NCBI GenBank assembly: GCA_017621225.1
Contig: JAGATN010000008.1
Span: forward strand, 1 to 62,951
DNA: 62,951 nt
Direction of reading: 5' to 3'
Origin: Muribaculaceae bacterium
GTDB lineage: Bacteria > Bacteroidota > Bacteroidia > Bacteroidales > Muribaculaceae
In this document: positions 36,118 to 43,008 of the stretch, one piece after another
Layout of the letters: every line of letters begins with the position of its first letter
How positions within the stretch are numbered: the first letter of the stretch is position 1
Notes under the pieces: model-generated
Database searches by the model: none
Told to the model about the DNA's origin: nothing
Seen by the model: the letters and a program-made list of their open reading frames with translations, nothing else
Position numbers and translations under genes: made by a program

Positions 36118-36909
36118 TCAAATGATTCCGAAATGCCTTAGCGCCACCGAGATGCCGTCACGATCCACATCGGCAGTCACGAAGTCGGCTATGCGTTTCA
36201 CGTCGTCAGAAGCATTGCCCATTGCCACCCCCACGGCCACGTGACGAAGCATCGAAATGTCGTTGCCGCCGTCGCCAAAAGCCATGGTTTGCGATAGGTC
36301 GATGCCGAAATACGACAACATGCGGTCAATGCCCACGGCCTTGTTGCTGCCGGTGGGTATCACGTCGGAAAACGAAGGGCTCCAACTCGTGGGCGTGCAC
36401 GAAAGCAACGTGTCGTCAAACAGTCGGGTACGCTGCATCACGTCGGGGCTGAAAAATGCCATAAGCTGCACCACATCGTGGTCAAGGGCCCGCTCTATGG
36501 GCTCTACCGTCACATCGTCGACGTGAAGCAGGGCCAGTATGTCGCGTACCGTATCGTCTACCACATTGAAAAATATGCCTCCCGTTTCCGGCACCACCGA
36601 GAAGGGCAAATCGCGGTGACGGTTGGCATAATCAACGAGCCTTACTATGTCGTCGCGGTCAATGGCGTATTTGTATATGCATGTGCGCTTGTCGGCCAGC
36701 AGACACATGCCGCCGTTCACGGTCACATATCCGTCAAATTCGGTATCGCCAAGATTGTCGACCCAACATATATGCCGGCCGGTAGATATGAACACCTTTA
36801 TGTCTTTGCGGCGCAATGCTTCGATGGCCTCGCGGGTGTCGCTCGGTATTCCCTTTGCGCCGAAGGGCACCAACGTGCCGTCAATGTCGAAAAATACAGC
36901 TTTTATCAT
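36118..36909 (-). CDS. Cof-type HAD-superfamily phosphatase
   Basis: 263-aa haloacid-dehalogenase hydrolase, subclass IIB. Nucleophile Asp8 and acid Asp10 lie in FFDIDGTLVPF; motif II is FISTGR (Ser/Thr), and the C-terminal MAFGDGGNDISML carries the metal-binding Asp residues. Family substrates are sugar phosphates, FMN or other small phosphates; the exact one is unknown. Lies three bases after the sulfatase stop, probably in the same transcript. Confidence 0.88.
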   Translation of the reverse strand: MIKAVFFDIDGTLVPFGAKGIPSDTREAIEALRRKDIKVFISTGRHICWVDNLGDTEFDGYVTVNGGMCLLADKRTCIYKYAIDRDDIVRLVDYANRHRDLPFSVVPETGGIFFNVVDDTVRDILALLHVDDVTVEPIERALDHDVVQLMAFFSPDVMQRTRLFDDTLLSCTPTSWSPSFSDVIPTGSNKAVGIDRMLSYFGIDLSQTMAFGDGGNDISMLRHVAVGVAMGNASDDVKRIADFVTADVDRDGISVALRHFGII

Positions 36910-36912
36910 ACG

Positions 36913-38487
36913 TCACGGTTTGGCGTTGAGAGCTTTCAGCTTTTGGCGATTGTTGGCCCTTACCAGGCGAAGCACTCGCTCGAGGTCGTAAACCACGCGC
37001 GGATTTTCTTCGGCAAGATTAGCTTGCTCGGTATTGTCGGCCGACATGTCGTAAAGCTGCGGCGACGGCAGATAGCCCGTTTCCACCTCCGGCCCCCACG
37101 TAATCATGGGCGATCCTTCGCTGGGCTCTATGTATTTCCACTTTTTAGTGCGCAACGACAGCGTTTTGTCAGCAGCCTGTTCAACCACCCACGGCCTGTC
37201 GGTCATGTCGCTGCCAAGCAGGTTCGACAAGCGGTTGTATGAGTCGGGGGCGCTTCCCTTCGGCATATTTTGGTCGAGCATCGACGCAAACGATGCCATC
37301 CAGTCGATTTGCGACATGAGCACGTCGTTTTCGGCCGCCGGCTTTATCCGTGCGGGCCAACGAACTATCATGGGCACTCTCGTGCCGCCTTCGAAAGCGC
37401 TGTATTTGCCTCCGCGCAGATTACCAGTGGGCGAATGACCGTTGAGCAGTTCTTTTGCACGATCGTCATAACCGTCGTCGACCACCGGCCCGTTGTCGCT
37501 CGACAGCAGTATCAGAGTGTTATCCGAAAGGCCCAGACGGTCGAGCTGGTCGAGCAATTGCCCTACGCTCCAGTCAAACTGTGCTATTGCATCGCCACGA
37601 AGCCCCATCTTGTTCTTTCCGCGAAAGCGTTCGTGCGGAAAACGAGGCACATGGACGTCGTTGGTTGCAAAGTACATGAAAAACGGTTCATCCTTATGCT
37701 GCTCGATGAAAGTCAACGCATGGGCCGTTATCGAGTCGGCAATGTTTTCATCTTTCCAGAGAGCCTTGCCGCCCCCCTTCATATATCCTATGCGGCTTAT
37801 ACCGTTGACAATCGAATAGTCATGGCCGTGGCTCGGCTTCAGATTGTAGAGAAGCTCCGGGTTGCTTCGCCCGGTAGGTTCGCCGGGGAAATTGGCCTTA
37901 TAGCTCACCTCTATGGGAGCCGTAGGGTCATAGTTTGCCACCCGGCCGTTTTCGATGAACACGCACGGCACCCTATCGGCCGTAGCAGCCATGATGTATG
38001 AATAGTCAAAACCCAAATCGTCGAGCCCTACCGGAAGCGGCGCGTTCCAATCCTGTTCGCCCGACTTTTCGCCGAGGCCGAGATGCCACTTTCCGAAAGC
38101 GCCGGTGGCATATCCCGCATTTTTGAAAAGATCGGCCATAGTGTATTGCTCGGGGCGTATTATCATTCCCGCATTTCCGGCAGCGACGTCGGTGCCCGGC
38201 TTGCGCCACGCATACTCACCGGTGAGCATTGAGTATCGCGACGGAGTGCTCGTGGCCGCCGTGGCATGAACGTTGGTAAAACGTATGCCCCCCTTTGCAA
38301 GCTTGTTGACATTGGGAGTCGTGACGTTTTTTGCGCCGTAACATTCCAGATCGCCATATCCGAGATCGTCGGCATATATGATTATAACGTTGGGCCTTTG
38401 GGTGTTTTTGGCATCCTTGGCGTAAGCGAAAAATGGCATCGCACATACGGCCATTGCCATTGAAATCAGTCCGTTATTCTTATTCAT
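36913..38487 (-). CDS. Secreted serine-type sulfatase
   Basis: 524-aa arylsulfatase-family enzyme with a signal peptide (about residues 1-23). The formylglycine signature is Ser80-Thr-Pro-Ser-Arg84 (ATSTPSRYSMLTG), so the catalytic residue derives from Ser rather than Cys and needs the radical-SAM maturase anSME, not seen in this window. Metal-site residues are in IIYADDLGYGD, and LSSDNGP is present. Likely removes sulfate esters from host or dietary glycans in the periplasm. Sulfatase subfamily cannot be fixed by eye. Confidence 0.9.
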   Translation of the reverse strand: MNKNNGLISMAMAVCAMPFFAYAKDAKNTQRPNVIIIYADDLGYGDLECYGAKNVTTPNVNKLAKGGIRFTNVHATAATSTPSRYSMLTGEYAWRKPGTDVAAGNAGMIIRPEQYTMADLFKNAGYATGAFGKWHLGLGEKSGEQDWNAPLPVGLDDLGFDYSYIMAATADRVPCVFIENGRVANYDPTAPIEVSYKANFPGEPTGRSNPELLYNLKPSHGHDYSIVNGISRIGYMKGGGKALWKDENIADSITAHALTFIEQHKDEPFFMYFATNDVHVPRFPHERFRGKNKMGLRGDAIAQFDWSVGQLLDQLDRLGLSDNTLILLSSDNGPVVDDGYDDRAKELLNGHSPTGNLRGGKYSAFEGGTRVPMIVRWPARIKPAAENDVLMSQIDWMASFASMLDQNMPKGSAPDSYNRLSNLLGSDMTDRPWVVEQAADKTLSLRTKKWKYIEPSEGSPMITWGPEVETGYLPSPQLYDMSADNTEQANLAEENPRVVYDLERVLRLVRANNRQKLKALNAKP

Positions 38488-38521
38488 ATCTGTTCTATGG
38501 ATAATTTTTTCAAATTCATCA

Positions 38522-38529
38522 CAAAAATA
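38522..38529 (-). promoter_or_regulatory. -7 promoter box for sulfatase operon
   Basis: Minus-strand TATTTTTG, 34 bases before the sulfatase ATG. Confidence 0.5.
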
Positions 38530-38665
38530 AATATTTTAAGTAAATGTTGAAAATTAGTTCATATCAAATTTTTACGTTTCTTCGACAATAAGCGGTTCTT
38601 TCACAGTTGTGGGCGATGCTGCCGGGTAAATGATTGATTTGCCCATAATCAGACTGCTTATCGAG

Positions 38666-38701
38666 CATATTTGGCGTTAATTTTCGTTAAAGCCAAATAT
38701 G
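38666..38701. repeat. 36-nt inverted repeat upstream of the DUF4252 gene
   Basis: CATATTTGGC (38666-38675) and GCCAAATATG (38692-38701) are perfect arms; inside them TTAA/TTAA can extend the stem. It lies 57 bases before the DUF4252 ATG, between two divergent promoters. It could be an operator or a hairpin in the leader. Confidence 0.5.
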
Positions 38702-38758
38702 TTCCTAATAATTTACATATACTTGCAGAAATATAAACAATCAAAATTATACAATTTC

Positions 38759-39262
38759 ATGAAATCTCTATTATCCATCGTAGTCATTGCTCTATCCATG
38801 GCTTTGCCTGCAAGTGCCAAACAATTATTCGACGGCATGTCGCCTTACTATACATATCTTACGGAGTCGGCAATAGCATCCGAACCACAATTGAGCCAAA
38901 AGCTAAAAGGGGCGAAATCGATAGAGGTGGTAATGTTTTTAGGCGAACCGAATGCTGACGAGATCGGAAAAATCACCCAAATAATAGACAATCAGAAATT
39001 AGATCTGATCAACGTAACGTCGAATGGCGAGTCGGACATAAAGGCATATGGCAAACCGAAAGGTAATAAGATAAAACAGCTGATTCTGACATCGGTAACT
39101 CCGATTGGCATGGTGGTAGTATATATCGATGGCACGATAGAAACATCGCTAAAGGAGATAATGGAATCATTTAAGGTTGAGACTCGAACCACAATCACTA
39201 CCACTGAAGAAGACGAAACCGATTCAGACGATGAAGAAACCGATTCAGATGACGAGGAATGA
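38759..39262 (+). CDS. DUF4252-like secreted protein with acidic tail
   Basis: 167-aa protein from ATG 38759: signal peptide MKSLLSIVVIALSMALPASA-K, then a domain of about 115 residues (IEVVMFLGEPNADEIGKITQII ... IKQLILTSVTPIGMVVVYIDGTIE) resembling the DUF4252 family of Bacteroidota. The last about 20 residues contain ETDSDDE twice, encoded by a near-perfect 21-bp tandem duplication, giving a strongly negative tail. The frame is open 20 codons further upstream, but that would spoil the signal peptide. Function unknown; family assignment moderate. Confidence 0.6.
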   Translation: MKSLLSIVVIALSMALPASAKQLFDGMSPYYTYLTESAIASEPQLSQKLKGAKSIEVVMFLGEPNADEIGKITQIIDNQKLDLINVTSNGESDIKAYGKPKGNKIKQLILTSVTPIGMVVVYIDGTIETSLKEIMESFKVETRTTITTTEEDETDSDDEETDSDDEE

Positions 39263-39374
39263 CGAAACGGAATAATATATCGTGTACCCAAACATACAGG
39301 CAATCATACGAACCGTAAATAGAGCACAAAAGAGATTACCACGTTAGTAAAAAAACGTGCGCATTGATTTCATC

Positions 39375-39414
39375 AGATAGCGAAACTTGCCGATATCGGC
39401 AAGTTTCGCTATCT
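39375..39414. repeat. 40-nt perfect palindrome
   Basis: Two 20-bp arms (AGATAGCGAAACTTGCCGAT and its exact complement) meet with no spacer. It is 112 bases after the DUF4252 stop. Flanks have only short T runs (GATTTC before, TTTACCC after), so it is not a classic terminator, though it could fold into a long hairpin in RNA. Confidence 0.85.
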
Positions 39415-39449
39415 TTACCCTATCCTTTAATCAAAGTATTTGCCGATAA

Positions 39450-39557
39450 ATGGAATATCTTTCAGTTAAAGCATGGGCAGAGATGCATTGAAATTCAGAA
39501 TCAAATACGCCAAGTAAAACCCATCATACTAAAAACACACGAATGAGACTGTGGTAA
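39450..39557 (+). pseudogene. Possible remnant of a small helix-turn-helix gene
   Basis: ATG 39450 opens MEYLSVKAWAEMH then an in-frame TGA at 39489-39491, after which the frame reads NSESNTPSK. The first 13 residues strongly resemble the start of small DNA-binding proteins of the type MEYLSVKEWAEKHGIS, and the post-stop SE fits the next family residues. The rest has decayed beyond recognition. Memory-based match over a short stretch; chance is possible. Confidence 0.25.
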
Positions 39558-39671
39558 CATCCGTATCGGGCAATGAGAAGCAAAAGCACGTCTTGATGCC
39601 GGCGTTAGTTAAATATGTGACAGATTACATGTTTTTTTAGGTAATATCCCTTTTTCATTAAAATAATTTAA

Positions 39672-39679
39672 TATATTTG
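39672..39679 (+). promoter_or_regulatory. -7 promoter box for the VTC operon
   Basis: TATATTTG whose last G is only four bases before the ATG at 39684, so the message should be leaderless. Confidence 0.6.
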
Positions 39680-39683
39680 CAGT

Positions 39684-40442
39684 ATGAACGTCGAAATCCT
39701 TAACTCATACCAGCCAATCTCATTAGCAGAAATGTCGGCAGTGCGACTTATGAACCGCATTGACACGAAATATCTGACTACCATTCCCACGCTTGAGCGG
39801 CTTCTCGAACTGCTAAGCGACGAATATTTCATACAGGATACCGACGGTCTTCGTCTATTTCCGTACCATACGATGTATTTCGATACGCCGACACACCGTA
39901 TGTATATGATGCACCAATGCGGCAAAAAAGTGCGCCAGAAAATTCGTATGCGCACATATGTCAACTCAAGCACTCACTTTCTTGAAATCAAAAACAAGAA
40001 CAATAAAGGTCGCACCAAGAAAAAACGGATCTTAATAGACGGTATGTGCGAACGCACCGATCAGTTCGAAGACTTCATAACGCAATACAGCGATTATCAC
40101 TCCGCCGAACTGATGCAGCACCTCGAAAACAGATTTGAACGAATAACCCTGGTGAACCATAACTTCACCGAAAGGCTGACAATCGACACCTGCCTGCGCT
40201 TTCACAACATACTCAACGACGCCACCTCCGAGCTCGGCAACGTATCGGTGATTGAGCTAAAGCGCGACGGCACCATACCGTCGCCCGCATTGAAGCATCT
40301 TAACGCACTGCGCATAAAGCCGTCGGGATTCAGCAAATACTGCATGGGCATGGTTTTCACCTCGTCCCAATTGAAAATCAACCGATTCAAAGAGCGTAAA
40401 AACTACGTTGAGAAATTAAACGGATCCCGAATAGCGCTCTGA
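39684..40442 (+). CDS. VTC-domain polyphosphate polymerase-like protein
   Basis: 252-aa cytoplasmic protein of the VTC/polyphosphate-polymerase (CYTH-like tunnel) family. Visible signatures: MNRIDTKYLTTIPTLERLL (residues 23-41), TMYFDTPTHRMYMMH, KVRQKIRMRTYV, FLEIKNKNNKGRTKKKR with basic triphosphate-binding residues, VIELKRDG and KPSGFSKYCMG. In yeast Vtc4 this fold makes polyphosphate from ATP; in bacteria activity is mostly predicted. It has no SPX domain or membrane segment of its own; the following DUF4956 gene supplies the membrane part. No ppk gene is visible nearby. Confidence 0.82.
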   Translation: MNVEILNSYQPISLAEMSAVRLMNRIDTKYLTTIPTLERLLELLSDEYFIQDTDGLRLFPYHTMYFDTPTHRMYMMHQCGKKVRQKIRMRTYVNSSTHFLEIKNKNNKGRTKKKRILIDGMCERTDQFEDFITQYSDYHSAELMQHLENRFERITLVNHNFTERLTIDTCLRFHNILNDATSELGNVSVIELKRDGTIPSPALKHLNALRIKPSGFSKYCMGMVFTSSQLKINRFKERKNYVEKLNGSRIAL

Positions 40443-40482
40443 GTGACATAAACCTAACGTACACTAAATCAATTTAAATAAT

Positions 40483-41142
40483 ATGGAGCTAAGCGAATTT
40501 ATCGAAGAAATTCCCGACTTTGCAGGACCTATGGAAATGCTATTGCGATTTTTATTCAATGCCGCAATCGTAACAATCATAATACACTTGCTGTATTATC
40601 CCAAAAGCAGGCGCATTGACTACTATTTTACATTTATGCTCATAAGCGTGAGCATATTCTTCCTTATATTCCTGTTAGGAAGCGTGAAGCTGAAGATAGG
40701 ATTCGCCTTAGGCTTGTTTGCCATATTCGGCATCATAAGATACCGTACCGAGTCGATGCCGGTGCGTGAAATGACATATCTGTTCGTAATCATAGCCGTA
40801 TCGGTAATCAACGCTTTGGCGGGGTCAGACAGCTATCCCGAGCTGATAATGGCCAACGCCCTGTTCATTCTTACCATATGGATACTCGAAAGCAACCATT
40901 GGCTCAAACACATATCCGAAAAGCTGATACTTTATGATCGCATCGACCTCATAAAGCCCGAACGCCACGACGAGATGATGGAGGATCTGAAGAAGCGCAC
41001 GGGCCTCGACATAAAGCATTTCGACGTAGGTGCAATCGACTATCTGCGCGACACCGCAATGGTGAAGATCTACTACGATCTCAAAAACAACGAACACAAC
41101 AAGATTGACAGTATGCTCAAATTCCCTAAAGAAAACAAATAA
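40483..41142 (+). CDS. DUF4956 membrane protein
   Basis: 219-aa protein with three or four transmembrane helices (about 20-40, 48-68, 72-85, 97-117, and LIMANALFILTIWILE) followed by a soluble alpha/beta tail (about 140-219) with LKKRTGLDIKHFDVGAIDYLRDTAMVKIYY. The loop IFGIIRYRTESMPVREMTYLF is a strongly conserved-looking DUF4956 feature. Function unestablished; DUF4956 genes often sit beside VTC-domain genes, as here. Overlaps the next gene by one base (TAATG). Confidence 0.82.
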   Translation: MELSEFIEEIPDFAGPMEMLLRFLFNAAIVTIIIHLLYYPKSRRIDYYFTFMLISVSIFFLIFLLGSVKLKIGFALGLFAIFGIIRYRTESMPVREMTYLFVIIAVSVINALAGSDSYPELIMANALFILTIWILESNHWLKHISEKLILYDRIDLIKPERHDEMMEDLKKRTGLDIKHFDVGAIDYLRDTAMVKIYYDLKNNEHNKIDSMLKFPKENK

Positions 41143-41864
41143 TGAAAACTTTACGAATCTTTTTGGCATCGGCTATGATGCTATTGGCAAGCTTCGGCGC
41201 AGCGGCACAGGAATTGTGGCTGTCGGCCGAAGGCAGAACCAACATAACCAATAAACTTCGAGCAAACATTGAAATGGAACATCGTTCACGCGATGGATTC
41301 GACGCCACGTCGCGGTGGTCAGCCTCTGCCGGGCTGTCATACAAATGCCTCCCTTGGCTGCGCACGGGCGTTTCATACAAATTTCTATACAATAGAGATG
41401 GCGGCAAGACTACGAAAAAGGGCAACTACATACCCTACTATTGGCAACAAGGCCACCGCGCGCAGATAAACGTCACCGGTTCGATGAATCTCGGCAAATT
41501 CGAAGTTTCGCTACGCGAGGCATACCAGTACACCAACTTCCCCGGACAATCGGTCGAGAAATTGGATGAAGACGGCTATCCGAAGGATGACGAAGTGATC
41601 GAAACCGAAAATCGTCACCTCATGCGCTCTCGCCTGCAACTCGAATACAAGCACAGCAAAAAACGCATCCTGACGCCATATGCATCCGTCGAGCTGTACA
41701 ACAACCTGTCCGACGGCTTCGCATCGACCAAGGTGCGCTACACTACCGGCACGGAGATTGGCATCGACAAGCACAACTCGATTTCGGTATTTTACCGCTT
41801 CGTCGACCGCGTACATTCAAGAAACACCAACGTAATCGGCGTAAGCTACCAATACAAGCTCTAA
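41142..41864 (+). CDS. DUF2490 outer-membrane beta-barrel protein
   Basis: 240-aa protein with signal peptide (MKTLRIFLASAMMLLASFGAAA-Q) and antiparallel strands separated by charged loops, resembling DUF2490: QELWLSAEGRTNITNKLRANIEMEHRS, LRTGVSYKFLY, HRAQINVTGSMN, and a C-terminal NVIGVSYQYKL. Translation is coupled to DUF4956 by a TAATG overlap, so the VTC polymerase, membrane protein and barrel may form one envelope-spanning unit. Strong terminator follows. Confidence 0.75.
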   Translation: MKTLRIFLASAMMLLASFGAAAQELWLSAEGRTNITNKLRANIEMEHRSRDGFDATSRWSASAGLSYKCLPWLRTGVSYKFLYNRDGGKTTKKGNYIPYYWQQGHRAQINVTGSMNLGKFEVSLREAYQYTNFPGQSVEKLDEDGYPKDDEVIETENRHLMRSRLQLEYKHSKKRILTPYASVELYNNLSDGFASTKVRYTTGTEIGIDKHNSISVFYRFVDRVHSRNTNVIGVSYQYKL

Positions 41865-41927
41865 TCCCCAACAAAACTAACCAACTAACCAACTAAGAAA
41901 CCAATCGATTAAATAACTAATCGACCA

Positions 41928-41980
41928 AACAACGGCGAGGCCGCGTCAACCATAATCGACGCGGCCTCGCTGTTGTTATT
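41928..41980. terminator. Bidirectional terminator between DUF2490 and korB
   Basis: 20-base arms (41928-41947 and 41958-41977), GC-rich core GCGAGGCCGCGTC paired with GACGCGGCCTCGC, one mismatch, AAC on one side and GTT on the other. It serves two convergent operons. Confidence 0.8.
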
Positions 41981-41992
41981 GACTTGACGGAG

Positions 41993-43006
41993 TTACTTCA
42001 CTTCCCAGGTTTCGCCGGCAAGTATCATATCGCGCATGCAAGTAAATCCTTTCTTGGCTTTCACTTCAGCCACCTGACGCATCACTTCGTCATTGTAGGT
42101 CAACGAATCCACATCGCGTATCACGCCTATGGCGAGCGGCAGGTCATGACCATCCATCATGGCAAGCTGCTGATGCAGGAAATTGCTCTGACAGTGTGCA
42201 TCGTGAACCAGAACGTCGTCGATGGTATATCCGTCCTTGCCTATTTCAACGGCCTTTACAAGGAATCCGTCGCGCACTAGACCGCGCTCCATGTTCTTAC
42301 CGAACAGCATCTTTTCGCCATGCACGAGATGTATTGTGCGCTCGGCGCGATACTCCTTATCGGTAATGTAATTATGTATGCCGTTATTATATATTACGCA
42401 ATTCTGAAGCAGTTCGACCACCGAAGCGCCTTTATGACGCGCTGCAGCGGTGAGCACTTCCTGCGACACCTGAAGCTCCACGTCGATGCTGCGGGCAAAG
42501 AAGTTGCCGCGCGCGCCAAACACGAGTTCGGCGGGGATGAACGGATCTTCGGTAGTGCCGTAAGGCGACGACTTCGATACGAAGCCACGGTCGGAGGTAG
42601 GTGAATACTGACCCTTCGTCAAACCGTATATCTTATTGTTGAGCAACATCATGTTGATGTCGATGTTGCGGCGCACGGCGTGTATGAAATGATTGCCGCC
42701 GATGGCGAGTCCGTCGCCGTCGCCCGAAATCTGCCACACCGTCATGTCGGGGTTGGCCACCTTAAAGCCGGTAGCAATGGCGGCTGCGCGGCCATGAATG
42801 GTGTGAAAGCCATACGTATTCATATAGTAAGGCAGGCGCGACGAGCAGCCTATGCCCGATATCACCGCCGTTTTATAAGGAGGAACGCCAATTGCCGCCA
42901 TGGCCTTGTGGAGTGAATTGAGGATGGCGTGGTCACCGCAACCGGGACACCAGCGTACAGGTTGATCGCTCTTATAATTGGCTGCCGTATATTTTGTTTC
43001 TTCCAT
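41993..43006 (-). CDS. korB: 2-oxoacid:ferredoxin oxidoreductase, beta subunit
   Basis: 337-aa thiamine-diphosphate-binding subunit. Iron-sulfur cysteines Cys20 and Cys23 (RWCPGCGDH) and Cys54 (GIGCSSRL), and the TPP/Mg motif GDGDGLAIGGNHFIHA. With KorA it converts 2-oxoglutarate and CoA to succinyl-CoA with reduced ferredoxin, or runs in reverse as a CO2-fixing step in anaerobes. Two bases separate it from korA, so they are co-translated. Pyruvate or branched-chain 2-oxoacid specificity is less likely but not excluded. Confidence 0.92.
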   Translation of the reverse strand: MEETKYTAANYKSDQPVRWCPGCGDHAILNSLHKAMAAIGVPPYKTAVISGIGCSSRLPYYMNTYGFHTIHGRAAAIATGFKVANPDMTVWQISGDGDGLAIGGNHFIHAVRRNIDINMMLLNNKIYGLTKGQYSPTSDRGFVSKSSPYGTTEDPFIPAELVFGARGNFFARSIDVELQVSQEVLTAAARHKGASVVELLQNCVIYNNGIHNYITDKEYRAERTIHLVHGEKMLFGKNMERGLVRDGFLVKAVEIGKDGYTIDDVLVHDAHCQSNFLHQQLAMMDGHDLPLAIGVIRDVDSLTYNDEVMRQVAEVKAKKGFTCMRDMILAGETWEVK

Positions 43007-43008
43007 GA

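Larger units (their letters stand above)
39263..39683. other. 421-bp region without a clear gene
   Basis: Holds a small inverted repeat CACGTT/AACGTG (39340-39345, 39354-39359), a 40-nt perfect palindrome (39375-39414), a possible remnant of a helix-turn-helix gene (39450-39557) and the promoter of the VTC gene. A 60-codon open frame at 39364-39546 starts with TTG at the edge of the palindrome and has no recognisable features. Confidence 0.5.

Noticed and set aside
36118-38487. Sulfatase locus as part of a polysaccharide utilisation locus
   Set aside because: No SusC/SusD pair, hybrid two-component system or ECF sigma/anti-sigma pair is nearby.
39364-39546. 60-codon open frame downstream of the 40-nt palindrome
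   Set aside because: TTG start inside the edge of the palindrome region, no promoter, no family-like composition.
41872-41924. Short repeats (CTAACCAA units) and TCGATTA/TAATCGA before the DUF2490 terminator
   Set aside because: Too few and too short for a meaningful repeat array; simple low-complexity spacer.
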